Shown: piece after piece, positions 8,945-16,728 of the stretch
Layout of the letters: the number at the start of each line of letters is the position of its first letter
Position numbering within the stretch: the first letter of the stretch is position 1
DNA from: Bermanella sp034110565
GTDB taxonomy: Bacteria > Pseudomonadota > Gammaproteobacteria > Pseudomonadales > Oceanobacteraceae
NCBI GenBank assembly: GCA_034110565.1
Contig: JAWUYY010000071.1
Span: 1 to 54,193, forward strand
Reading direction: 5' to 3'
DNA length: 54,193 nucleotides
Made by a program: the position numbers and the translations under genes
The notes under the pieces: generated by a model
The model's database searches: none
The model's input: the letters and a program-made list of their open reading frames with translations, nothing else
What the model was told of the DNA's origin: nothing

Positions 8945-9556
8945 TTATAGAACGTCTAATAATTCAACTTCAAATATCAATGTAGTGTGTGGCGGAATCG
9001 CGCCTTGGCTACCTTGTGGGCCGTAAGCCAAATCACTAGGTACGTATAGACGCCATTTAGAGCCTTCTTTCATTAGTTGAAGTGCTTCAGTCCAACCAGC
9101 AATCACGCCGCCTACTGGAAACTCAGCAGGTTGGCCACGATCAACAGAGCTGTCGAATACGTTACCGTCAATGAACGTACCATGGTAATGAGTACGTACG
9201 GTAGATTCACGCGTAGGCTGAGCGCCTTCGCCTTCGGTAATTACTTCGTATTGCAAACCACTTTCTAGAGTGATCACGCCATCTTTTTTCGCGTTTTCGG
9301 CTAGGAAGTCTTCGCCTACTTGCTTCATTTGCTCAGCGGCTTTGGCTTGCTCTTCTTGCATTTTTTCTTGGATCACTTGATAGGCTTCTTCAATTTGTTC
9401 TTGAGAAAGCGGCATCTCAGCATTAACCATTGAGTCTTGAATGCCTTTAAGCACGCCATCAATAGCAAACCCTTCAAACTGGCTGCCCTTAAGTTGATCA
9501 CCTACTTGGCGACCAATCAAATAACTAACTTTTTCAGCAGGTGTATCTAATTTCAT
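8945..9556 (-). CDS. fklB: FKBP-type peptidyl-prolyl cis-trans isomerase (FklB/FKBP22 type)
   Basis: The 203-residue protein has the two-part structure of FklB. An N-terminal helical dimerisation region (VSYLIGRQVGDQL, then a Glu/Gln-rich helix to about residue 95) is followed by a C-terminal FKBP domain. The domain has the active-site pieces VRTHYHGTFIDGNVFDSS, FPVGGVIAGWTEALQLM and LAYGPQGSQGAIPPHTTLIFEVELL. It catalyses proline isomerisation during protein folding. There is no obvious signal peptide, so a cytoplasmic FklB is more likely than periplasmic FkpA. A small TCACCC/GGGTGA hairpin lies just upstream of the start at 9572-9586. It is a single gene with its own terminator. Confidence 0.9.
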   Translation of the reverse strand: MKLDTPAEKVSYLIGRQVGDQLKGSQFEGFAIDGVLKGIQDSMVNAEMPLSQEQIEEAYQVIQEKMQEEQAKAAEQMKQVGEDFLAENAKKDGVITLESGLQYEVITEGEGAQPTRESTVRTHYHGTFIDGNVFDSSVDRGQPAEFPVGGVIAGWTEALQLMKEGSKWRLYVPSDLAYGPQGSQGAIPPHTTLIFEVELLDVL

Positions 9557-9646
9557 AACATTTCCAAAAGCTCACCCCAAGGGTGAAAGTGAATTCGCCG
9601 CGCACTTTATCATATGCCGACATAAACTTCAGGCCCCAAGGCCCAT

Positions 9647-10396
9647 CTAACCCATAATCAGCTTAATACCCACAATCAAGGTAATCACCTCATAAGCACG
9701 CTTAATCCAGCTTGAACCCATTTTGATGGCGAGGTGAGCCCCCACATATCCGCCCACTAGTGAACCTAATACTAGGGCCATCAACCAATCCCACTGTATA
9801 TCGGCCATTAATCCCATGGTCAGTGCGCCACTGGCATTCCAAAACAAACCCACAGCGATCAAGGTGTGCCCCACAGCCTGCTTATAATTCAAGCCAAACC
9901 ACTTCACCAGCCACATTGTGGCAAATAACCCAGTACCGGCTGATAACGCACCATTGGCAAAGCCAATCACCGCTAAGCCCAAGCCACCCAATACCCAGCC
10001 GATAGTGTGGCGATTCTTTTGACTAGGCTCTAAACCGAGTTTTGGCTTTAATAACGAATAAATACTTAAGGTCAGCGTCATGATACCCAGTGCCATCTCG
10101 GCACTGCGGTCATCCACACCAATGATCACATAAGCCCCTAAAATCACCCCAGGGATCCCGCTAGCCAGCATAAACAGGTTTAATCGCCAGCTAGTGTGGC
10201 CTTCTTTAACATTACGAATTGTGGCCCCAATCCCTAGGGCGACTGTGGCCACTTTATGGGTTGCCAACGCCACGGAAAACGGCAATCCTAGGAAGATCAG
10301 CACAGGTAATTGGATCAACCCAGCTCCGCCTCCAGCGAAAGCCGAAAAAATATTGGCCAAGGTACTGATCAAAAACAGTATAATCTGGTCTAACAT
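9647..10396 (-). CDS. TauE/SafE-family membrane permease (putative sulfite exporter)
   Basis: The 249-residue protein is hydrophobic throughout with about eight predicted helices and opens with FLISTLANIFSAFAGGGAGLIQLPVLIFLGLP, the typical first repeat of TauE/SafE (DUF81) proteins. The second repeat starts at FANGALSAGTGLFATMWLV. Members move small organic or inorganic anions such as sulfite or sulfoacetate, but substrate cannot be read from the sequence. It is divergent from the glutaredoxin-like gene at 10430 with only 33 bp between start codons, so at least one promoter must lie inside coding sequence. No sulfur-metabolism gene adjoins it, so the sulfite label is only a family name. Confidence 0.85.
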   Translation of the reverse strand: MLDQIILFLISTLANIFSAFAGGGAGLIQLPVLIFLGLPFSVALATHKVATVALGIGATIRNVKEGHTSWRLNLFMLASGIPGVILGAYVIIGVDDRSAEMALGIMTLTLSIYSLLKPKLGLEPSQKNRHTIGWVLGGLGLAVIGFANGALSAGTGLFATMWLVKWFGLNYKQAVGHTLIAVGLFWNASGALTMGLMADIQWDWLMALVLGSLVGGYVGAHLAIKMGSSWIKRAYEVITLIVGIKLIMG

Positions 10397-10429
10397 TATT
10401 AATTCACTATTAAGGAGCTAATCAAACGC

Positions 10430-10678
10430 ATGTCGTCTTATGCCCTGTATTACTACGATCAATGCCCATTTTGCCAAATGGTTCTACGCGAGATGCGTAA
10501 CCTGCCGGTTCAAGTGGAGCTAAAAAACACATTAAAAGACCCGCAGAACCGCCAAGACCTTATTCAAGGCGGTGGTCGCTCGACTGTACCTTGCCTTCGC
10601 ATTACCGATGAAAACGATCAAGCACAGTGGTTGTATGAGTCGCGAGACATCGTCCAGTATTTAAAAAACAAAGCTTGA
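10430..10678 (+). CDS. Glutaredoxin-like protein
   Basis: The 82-residue protein has a thioredoxin fold with the dithiol active site C12-P-F-C15 close to the N-terminus, the cis-proline segment STVPCLRI, and the C-terminal YESRDIVQYLKN helix typical of glutaredoxins and of GST N-terminal domains. It probably uses glutathione to reduce disulfides or mixed disulfides in the cytoplasm. It is shorter than many GST fusions and lacks a GST C-terminal domain. The start is the only ATG near AAGGAG, although the spacing of about 12 bases is long. A perfect palindromic terminator follows. It is divergent from the TauE-like permease. Confidence 0.85.
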   Translation: MSSYALYYYDQCPFCQMVLREMRNLPVQVELKNTLKDPQNRQDLIQGGGRSTVPCLRITDENDQAQWLYESRDIVQYLKNKA

Positions 10679-10690
10679 TGTTCGAAATAA

Positions 10691-10718
10691 AAAAACACGC
10701 TAAATTTAGCGTGTTTTT
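10691..10718. terminator. Bidirectional terminator between the glutaredoxin-like gene and riboflavin synthase
   Basis: A 28-bp perfect palindrome with arms AAAAACACGCTAAA and TTTAGCGTGTTTTT lies between convergent stop codons. Confidence 0.85.
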
Positions 10719-10724
10719 ACTTTT

Positions 10725-11339
10725 TTATACCAATTTCTTTTGCTTTAACATTCGTTCGACAGTATCCACCACAGCTTGTGTGTGACTATCAATTTCTAAA
10801 TTAATACCATCCCCTACTGCCACATTTTGATACGTCGTGACGCTTAATGTCTCAGGAATCAAATACACACAAAAACGATCATCTTTCACCTGAGCAATGG
10901 TTAAACTACAGCCGTTTAAGCCAATATAGCCCTTATCAAAAATATAGGGTTTAAAGGCGTCTTCTAATGCGAACCAAACGATGCAGTTGTTCTCAGGGCG
11001 TTCAACCTCAACTACCTTTACCACACCATGCACATGACCACTTAATTGGTGGCCACCAATATCATCACCAAATTTAGCGGCTCGCTCAACATTGACAAGT
11101 GTGCCTTCTTCTAGCGAATGCAGGTTAGTCAGGCTTAAGCTAGCCATCATGACATCAAAGCTCACTGCGCATTCATTAATACTGGTCACGGTCAAACATG
11201 TACCATTTAACGCCACACTAGCGCCTATGGTGAGTCCAGGAATCAGACGCTCAGGCAGAGTAAGCGTTAACGTCCAAAGACCTGTTTTCTTTTCAATGCG
11301 ATCAATCTTGATCGCACATTGCACAATTCCTGTAAACAT
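10725..11339 (-). CDS. ribE: Riboflavin synthase, alpha subunit
   Basis: Riboflavin synthase dismutates two molecules of 6,7-dimethyl-8-ribityllumazine to riboflavin. The 204-residue protein begins MFTGIVQ, the conserved N-terminus, and shows the internal duplication of the family: NGTCLTVTSI in the first barrel and NGCSLTIAQV in the second, plus NVERAAKFGDDIGGHQLSGHVHG. The sequence is closer in style to stand-alone E. coli RibC/RibE than to enzymes in rib operons. Here too it is a single gene away from ribD, ribBA and ribH. The C-terminus is a little shorter than in E. coli (213 residues). I see no room for an FMN riboswitch in the 91-bp upstream gap. Confidence 0.92.
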   Translation of the reverse strand: MFTGIVQCAIKIDRIEKKTGLWTLTLTLPERLIPGLTIGASVALNGTCLTVTSINECAVSFDVMMASLSLTNLHSLEEGTLVNVERAAKFGDDIGGHQLSGHVHGVVKVVEVERPENNCIVWFALEDAFKPYIFDKGYIGLNGCSLTIAQVKDDRFCVYLIPETLSVTTYQNVAVGDGINLEIDSHTQAVVDTVERMLKQKKLV

Positions 11340-11430
11340 AGAATGGCCTCAAATTTAAATACGTTATTATGAACTATACTTAGCAAATTACATATTCGTA
11401 AGTATTCATGGACTAGAAGATAAGCGCCCA

Positions 11431-12600
11431 ATGATACGGAAAACAAACGAAAAAAAAATAGGGTTGGTACTTTCAGGTGGCGGCGCTCGGGCTGCTTACC
11501 AAGTAGGCGTTCTCAAAGCCATTGCCCGCATATTACCTCAAGATCACCCCAACCCCTTTCATATTATTTGTGGCACCAGTGCTGGGGCCATAAATGCGGT
11601 AGCTCTTGCTAGTTACGCAAGCCATTATCGCCAAGGCATCAAACGTCTTGAACACATATGGAAAAACTTCAGCTGTGATCAGGTTTTTCACTGTGACTTC
11701 TTAAGCGTATTAAAATGGTCCACTACCTTCTTTTTAAATACGTTATTTGGTTATAAAGCAGGCACCCCTGTTTCCTTATTAAACAACGCCCCTTTGCGCC
11801 AACTGGTTAAAAAGATGATCATGTTTGAAAACATTCAAAAAGCCATCGATAACCAAGACTTACACGCCCTATCCGTCACGGCATCGGGTTATGCATCCGG
11901 TGAATCCGTGAGCTTTTTTCAAGGACACAAAAGCATCAAAAACTGGCAACGCTTACGACGCATCGGTTTACGCTCACGAGTTAACGCTGATCACTTATTG
12001 GCATCTTCTGCTATTCCTACGGTTTTCCCAGCGGTAAAAATCAATCGAGAGTACTTTGGGGACGGTGCCATTCGTCAGTTAGCACCCATTAGCCCAGCAT
12101 TGCACCTAGGCGCTGATAAAATCCTCGTTATAGGGGTCAGTGGCCAAGCCCATAAACGCAAGCCCCGCGAACAAATGAAGCAGTACCCAAGCATGGCTAA
12201 GATCATGAACCACATGTTCAACGCTGCGTTCTTAGACAATATGGAAAGTGATGTAGAGCGCCTCACACGTATCAATAAGACCATAAACAAAATTCCTGAA
12301 AATATCTTGGAAAGCCAAAGCATTAAATTGCGCCCAGTGGAGATTCTTGAAATCAGCCCAAGTGAGTCCATCGATGATATGGCTGCACGACACGCCAGAG
12401 AGCTTCCAAAAAGTCTGCGCCTATTCCTCAAAGGCTCCGGCACTACACAAAAAAGTGGTGCGGGTGTCTTGAGTTACTTGTTATTTGAGAGAGGCTTTTG
12501 TCGTGATTTAATCCGTTGTGGCTATGATGACGCCATGAAACGCAAAGACGATATACTGAGCTTTTTTTGCGAACAAGAGGATGAACAAAAACAAGCTTAA
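11431..12600 (+). CDS. Patatin-like phospholipase
   Basis: The 389-residue protein carries the patatin catalytic dyad. The oxyanion motif GGGARAAYQ is at residues 17-25, the nucleophile Ser50 is in GTSAG, and Asp211 is in DGAIRQ. There is no signal peptide, so it is probably cytoplasmic or peripheral on the membrane, hydrolysing phospholipids or neutral lipids. A C-terminal region of about 120 residues after the catalytic Asp is rich in charged residues and has no motif I recognise. The gene is divergent from riboflavin synthase and followed by a different kind of gene after 69 bp. It is not the type V secreted PlpD form, since no POTRA or barrel is present. Confidence 0.88.
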   Translation: MIRKTNEKKIGLVLSGGGARAAYQVGVLKAIARILPQDHPNPFHIICGTSAGAINAVALASYASHYRQGIKRLEHIWKNFSCDQVFHCDFLSVLKWSTTFFLNTLFGYKAGTPVSLLNNAPLRQLVKKMIMFENIQKAIDNQDLHALSVTASGYASGESVSFFQGHKSIKNWQRLRRIGLRSRVNADHLLASSAIPTVFPAVKINREYFGDGAIRQLAPISPALHLGADKILVIGVSGQAHKRKPREQMKQYPSMAKIMNHMFNAAFLDNMESDVERLTRINKTINKIPENILESQSIKLRPVEILEISPSESIDDMAARHARELPKSLRLFLKGSGTTQKSGAGVLSYLLFERGFCRDLIRCGYDDAMKRKDDILSFFCEQEDEQKQA

Positions 12601-12669
12601 GCCACAATATAACAAACCAATTGAGCTTACCTCTTAGCCACGCTACCATGGCAAAAAATAAAACTAATA

Positions 12670-13359
12670 ATGATTATGCGCTTATTCTTAATTCTACTGA
12701 CGTTCACCTCGAGTATGACCTGTGCATACCCTATTGCTCACTATGTGGGCTTCGGTACTGGCTACACATGGACCCAAGCGGACTTCAATGACAAGGTGCG
12801 CACACTGGGAGCATTTACAGAAACACCCAGCTACACAGATGTTTCCAGTGGTTCATTACCTTGGCACGGCTTTGTAGGCTTTCGTTTTCACCCTAATTAC
12901 GGCATTGAGATAGGTTATCTCGATTACGGCAGCATTGAGTTCCGTAAAACTCTTACCACCTTTGATTCAAGCCAATCAAAAATCACAAATATCAGTCAGC
13001 GAGATGCCGACATCTCTACCCAAGGGTTTTATCTTCAACACGTTTTATCTTATCCGTTAAGTCCCTATTTTATTATTCAAGCGCGCGCAGGCATATTAGT
13101 GGGCAGCACTGAGTACTCTGAATTAGAAACCTTATCCACGACAAATGAAAACGACGAAACCCTAGTGGTGACGCAACCTAACAATAGTAATGATGGTTTT
13201 ATCAAAGGCCAGCTCGCGCTGAGTGCCTTGTATAAATCATCTGAAAGCTGGTTTTGGCGCGTACAAGTGAATCAAATCGATATCGATCACAGCGGTGAAA
13301 GTGAATCATTCTCCCATTGGTTTACCAGTATTTCTTTGGAATACCAGTTGCAGGAATAG
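12670..13359 (+). CDS. Outer-membrane beta-barrel protein (OmpA N-terminal/OmpW-like fold)
   Basis: The 229-residue product has a signal peptide ending near TCAYP and then alternating amphipathic strands typical of a small eight-stranded barrel: HYVGFGTGYTWTQADF, WHGFVGFRFHPNYGIEIGYLDYG, the central repeats, and a final strand with SLEYQLQE. There is no OmpA-like peptidoglycan-binding domain. It probably sits in the outer membrane; its function is unknown. Two starts are possible, ATG at 12670 or 12676, six bases apart. A lipoprotein gene starts 2 bp after its stop, so the pair is probably one operon. Confidence 0.75.
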   Translation: MIMRLFLILLTFTSSMTCAYPIAHYVGFGTGYTWTQADFNDKVRTLGAFTETPSYTDVSSGSLPWHGFVGFRFHPNYGIEIGYLDYGSIEFRKTLTTFDSSQSKITNISQRDADISTQGFYLQHVLSYPLSPYFIIQARAGILVGSTEYSELETLSTTNENDETLVVTQPNNSNDGFIKGQLALSALYKSSESWFWRVQVNQIDIDHSGESESFSHWFTSISLEYQLQE

Positions 13360-13361
13360 TT

Positions 13362-13742
13362 ATGCATAGCAGCAGCAAATATATTTTATTCACACTGATC
13401 ACACTCTTAAGTGGATGTGCATCAATGTTTAATGGCAGCCAACAACAAGTCAGTATTAAAACCCACCCTGATGCAGAAATTTATATTGATGATCGTTTTG
13501 CCGGAAATGGCTATACACAAAAAATGCTCAGCAGAGATGATTCTCATTTAATACGTGTTACGAAAGGAGAGTGTGAGCAGACCTACATAACCCAAGCAAG
13601 GTTTAATAAAACCAGCTTACTAGGGTTATTTTTAGATGTGGGGTTAATCAGTATTCCAGTGGACTTTATGACAGGTGCCGCGTGGAACATCTACCCCGAC
13701 CGTTTCATCATGCAGCCAGAGTGCATGGGCGAAAACCTCTAA
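13362..13742 (+). CDS. Putative lipoprotein (PEGA-like)
   Basis: I choose the ATG at 13362, preceded by AGGA, because it gives a classic lipoprotein signal with lipobox L-S-G-C at about residues 16-19 in a 126-residue protein. The mature part (GSQQQVSIKTHPDAEIYIDDRFAGNG) resembles the short PEGA-type domains found in cell-surface lipoproteins. A later hydrophobic stretch (LLGLFLDVGLISIPVDFMTGAAW) resembles that of small lipoproteins with a membrane-inserted hairpin. It starts 2 bp after the outer-membrane barrel gene, so the two are probably cotranslated. Its stop is only 10 bp from the convergent rnhB stop. Function unknown. Confidence 0.75.
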   Translation: MHSSSKYILFTLITLLSGCASMFNGSQQQVSIKTHPDAEIYIDDRFAGNGYTQKMLSRDDSHLIRVTKGECEQTYITQARFNKTSLLGLFLDVGLISIPVDFMTGAAWNIYPDRFIMQPECMGENL

Positions 13743-13752
13743 AAGCCAGCGA

Positions 13753-14373
13753 TTAAGAAGTTTCTTTTTCTAATAATTTTCTTACTGGGCCGTAGGTTTT
13801 ACGATAAATTTCGGTTGGCCCAAGTTCTTGTAAGGCTTCTAAGTGCGCCTTAGTCGGATAGCCTTTGTGCTTAGCCAAACCATAGCCTGGGTACAACTTA
13901 TCTAGCTCGACCATATCATGATCACGTTGCACTTTTGCCAATACAGACGCCGCAGAAATAGCCCCGACTAAAGCATCACCTTTTACAATAGCGGTGCCGG
14001 CGCAAGACAAATCTTTTGGTAAACGATTACCATCGATTAAGGCGTGTTGTATTGTAATATTTAAACCATCAATCGCACGGCTCATAGCAAGCATGCGTGC
14101 ATTAAGAATATTAATGTCATCAATTTCTTGCGCACTACAGCGGGCAATACAATATGCCAATGCTTTTTCCTTAATAATCGGAAATAACATTTCGCGCTTT
14201 TTTTCGCTTAATTTTTTTGAGTCATTCAATTCAGCAATAGGATTATTCGGATCAAGTACAACCGCAGCCGCCACTACATCGCCACACAGTGGACCAGCTC
14301 CCGCTTCATCGACCCCGCAATAAATCAAACTCTGATCAATTAGAACTTGTTCTTGCTCAATAATATCATTCAT
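13753..14373 (-). CDS. rnhB: Ribonuclease HII
   Basis: RNase HII cleaves RNA in RNA-DNA hybrids and starts removal of misincorporated ribonucleotides. The 206-residue protein shows the catalytic core YCGVDEAGAGPLCGDVVAAAV with the paired acidic residues (DEAG), ALIDGNRLP and DALVGAISAASVLAKVQRD, then the KHKGYPTKAHLEAL signature of RnhB. Its start overlaps the lpxB stop by 4 bp (ATGA), making it the last gene of the envelope operon here. In Escherichia and Pseudomonas dnaE follows next; here the operon ends and a convergent lipoprotein gene lies 10 bp away. Confidence 0.95.
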   Translation of the reverse strand: MNDIIEQEQVLIDQSLIYCGVDEAGAGPLCGDVVAAAVVLDPNNPIAELNDSKKLSEKKREMLFPIIKEKALAYCIARCSAQEIDDINILNARMLAMSRAIDGLNITIQHALIDGNRLPKDLSCAGTAIVKGDALVGAISAASVLAKVQRDHDMVELDKLYPGYGLAKHKGYPTKAHLEALQELGPTEIYRKTYGPVRKLLEKETS

Positions 14374-15509
14374 TTTGATTTCATTAGCTCTGTAATAGCG
14401 AGAGCCGCCGCCACATCTGCATCGCGTTTTAATAGTTGGTGCAGCTTTGTGAATTCGGCTTTTAAATGTGATGACGCATGTTCATTTTGTAAGAAATTCA
14501 ACACCGCAATCGATAAATTTTCAGGGGTCGCCGCTTCTTGTAGAATTTCAGGCACCAGTTCTTTACCGGCTAATAGATTAGGCAAAGCCACAAACGGCTG
14601 CTTTAACATTTTACGTACAATGTAAGCTGTTAACGCTGATAACTTATAAGAAACCACCAGAGGCTTTTTAAACAGCATACCTTCTAAAGCAGCCGTGCCC
14701 GATGCCATTAAAATAGTGTCCGAACTAGCCATGGCTTCACGGCTTTGACCATGCAACAATTTAACAGACAAGCTTTCATGATCAGCTAACATATTGGTTA
14801 ACTGTTTAAAGCGCTCTTCATTTGCTGCGGGCAATACAAATTTTACGTTAGGGATTTTTTGTTTTATTAGTTCAGCGGCTTGTAAAAACAGCTCACCTAA
14901 ACGAGACACCTCTCCCTCACGCGAACCTGGCAGCAAGGCTACGATCGGCACATCATCACTCAAATCTAAATGAGCACGAGCCGCCTGAGTATCCGGTTCC
15001 ATCTCAATGGCATCGGCCAAAGTATGACCCACGCATACAGCAGGCACACCATGCTTGTGATAAAAATCCACTTCAAACGGAAACAAACACAAAACTAAAT
15101 CAACAGATTGTTTAATTTTAAACACGCGTTTTTCACGCCATGCCCACACACTAGGGCTAACGTAATGCACAGATTTAATATTTTTTTCTTTGAATTTTTG
15201 TTCAAGCTTTAAATTAAAATCAGGTGCATCAATACCAATAAACACGTCCGGTTTAATATCGACCAAAGTGCTGAATAATTGCTTACGAATCTTTAGAAGC
15301 TCGCGCAGACGGCCTAAAACTTCAAATAGACCCATGACCGATAAACGCTCCATGGGATATAAGGACTCAAACCCTTCAGCAATCATTTTAGGGCCTCCGA
15401 TGCCAACAAATCGTGCATCGGGGTATTGTTGCTTTAATACTTTGACTAATCCTGCACCAAGAATATCCCCTGACGCTTCTCCTGCCACCATGGCAAAGCA
15501 CAATGACAT
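14370..15509 (-). CDS. lpxB: Lipid-A-disaccharide synthase
   Basis: LpxB joins UDP-2,3-diacylglucosamine and lipid X to make the lipid A disaccharide, acting at the inner face of the cytoplasmic membrane. The 379-residue length is normal for the family. N-terminal AGEASGDILGAGLV, GIGGPKM and IDAPDFN are typical, as are HYVSPSVWAWREKR and LPGSREGEVSRL in the middle and GTAALEGMLFKKPLVVSYK of the GT-B nucleotide-binding half. It overlaps the lpxA stop by one base (TAATG) and rnhB by four, so translation is coupled along the run. Confidence 0.96.
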   Translation of the reverse strand: MSLCFAMVAGEASGDILGAGLVKVLKQQYPDARFVGIGGPKMIAEGFESLYPMERLSVMGLFEVLGRLRELLKIRKQLFSTLVDIKPDVFIGIDAPDFNLKLEQKFKEKNIKSVHYVSPSVWAWREKRVFKIKQSVDLVLCLFPFEVDFYHKHGVPAVCVGHTLADAIEMEPDTQAARAHLDLSDDVPIVALLPGSREGEVSRLGELFLQAAELIKQKIPNVKFVLPAANEERFKQLTNMLADHESLSVKLLHGQSREAMASSDTILMASGTAALEGMLFKKPLVVSYKLSALTAYIVRKMLKQPFVALPNLLAGKELVPEILQEAATPENLSIAVLNFLQNEHASSHLKAEFTKLHQLLKRDADVAAALAITELMKSK

Positions 15510-16279
15510 TAGCGGATGATACCTCGAGTAGACTGGTCGATGCTGTCAATAAACGCTTGAACCGCAGGCGACTCCTTTAACAGCTCAAGTAATTCAGGTC
15601 GAGCTTCATCTAAGGTCAACCCCTTACGATAAACGGTTTTATACGCATTACGCAGCACACGAATATCGTTTTTCTCAAAACCGCGACGCTTAAGACCTTC
15701 AACATTAATGCCATGAGGCTTAGCCGAGTTACCATTGGCCATAATATATGCAGGCACGTCTTTTAAGACAATGGAACCAGTACCACACATGCTGTGACTG
15801 CCAATTTTCACAAATTGGTGAACCTGAGAAGCCCCACCTAAAATGACGTAATTACCAATATGCACATGGCCAGCAATATTGGTGTCATTAGCAAAAATAC
15901 CGTTATCTGCAATGATCACATCATGAGCAACATGCACATTCACCATAAATAAATTATGACTACCAATTTTGGTTACGCTGTTATCTTGAGTCGTACCACG
16001 ATGTATGGTGCACGCTTCACGAAAAATATTATGGTCGCCAATTTCTAAACGGGTTGGCTCGCCATTAAATTTTTTATCTTGGCAGTCTTCACCAATGGTG
16101 CAAAACTGAAAAATTCGGTTGTGTTTACCAATACTAGTTGGTCCTTTAATCACAACGTGACTGCCAATCACCGTGCCTTCATCAATGGTGACATCTGGAC
16201 CTATGGTGGTGAACGGCCCTACTTCTACGTTTTCTGCCAGCTTGGCGCTTGGGTCAACAATAGCGCGTGAATCAATCAA
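15509..16279 (-). CDS. lpxA: UDP-N-acetylglucosamine O-acyltransferase
   Basis: LpxA carries out the first step of lipid A synthesis, transferring a 3-hydroxyacyl group from ACP to UDP-GlcNAc. It is a left-handed beta-helix trimer of hexapeptide repeats. The catalytic His is in VNVHVAHDVI, the family's GEDCQDKKFNGEPTRLEIGD is present, and the C-terminal helical domain includes NVEGLKRRGF. The start is my choice. TTG at 16279 gives MIDSRAIVDP, matching E. coli MIDKSAFVHP, has AAAGAG upstream and overlaps fabZ by only 8 bp. A GTG at 16300 would add seven residues and a 29-bp overlap. The residue matching E. coli Gly173, which sets acyl length, is Thr here. Confidence 0.93.
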   Translation of the reverse strand: MIDSRAIVDPSAKLAENVEVGPFTTIGPDVTIDEGTVIGSHVVIKGPTSIGKHNRIFQFCTIGEDCQDKKFNGEPTRLEIGDHNIFREACTIHRGTTQDNSVTKIGSHNLFMVNVHVAHDVIIADNGIFANDTNIAGHVHIGNYVILGGASQVHQFVKIGSHSMCGTGSIVLKDVPAYIMANGNSAKPHGINVEGLKRRGFEKNDIRVLRNAYKTVYRKGLTLDEARPELLELLKESPAVQAFIDSIDQSTRGIIR

Positions 16280-16724
16280 AATGTATTTCTCTTTCGGCAC
16301 ACATAATTTCCGCTTGGCAGGCTACTTTTCCATCTACCCAAGCTTCACATTCAAATCGCCAGATTCCACGTTTGTCACTGACATAACGTGCCTCCATTTC
16401 TAAACGATCTCCTGGCACTACCGGTTTTTTAAAGCGAGCCTTATCCACGCCCGCAAAATAATAAACCGTATTTTTGGCCTTTTCTTTTTCTATAGAATCT
16501 AGCCCCAATAATCCGGCTAGTTGCGCTAATGACTCTAAAATCAGAACCCCAGGCATAATCGGATGCTTGGGGAAATGACCATTAAAAAATGGCTCATTAA
16601 TAGTGACATTTTTATAGCCCACTATGCGCTGCTTTTTATCCAGCTCTGTGACACGGTCAACCAACAAAAACGGATAACGATGAGGCAATAAATCCGTAAT
16701 TTCTTTGTAATTCATTACCGCCAT
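16272..16724 (-). CDS. fabZ: 3-hydroxyacyl-[acyl-carrier-protein] dehydratase FabZ
   Basis: FabZ dehydrates 3-hydroxyacyl-ACP in fatty acid elongation and competes with LpxA and LpxD for 3-hydroxyacyl-ACP, which explains its place in this run. The 150-residue protein has the hot-dog fold signature LLPHRYPFLLVDRV and the catalytic His in FNGHFPKHPIMPGVLILESLAQ with the conserved Glu. I start at the ATG at 16724, which gives MAVMNYKEI and has AGGA about 9 bases upstream. A longer frame would extend into lpxD. It lies 4 bp after lpxD and overlaps the lpxA start. Confidence 0.95.
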   Translation of the reverse strand: MAVMNYKEITDLLPHRYPFLLVDRVTELDKKQRIVGYKNVTINEPFFNGHFPKHPIMPGVLILESLAQLAGLLGLDSIEKEKAKNTVYYFAGVDKARFKKPVVPGDRLEMEARYVSDKRGIWRFECEAWVDGKVACQAEIMCAEREIHFD

Positions 16725-16728
16725 TGTC

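Noticed and set aside
11340..11430. FMN riboswitch ahead of riboflavin synthase
   Set aside because: The gap is only 91 bp, shared with a divergent gene, too short for the RFN element, and none of its conserved blocks is visible.
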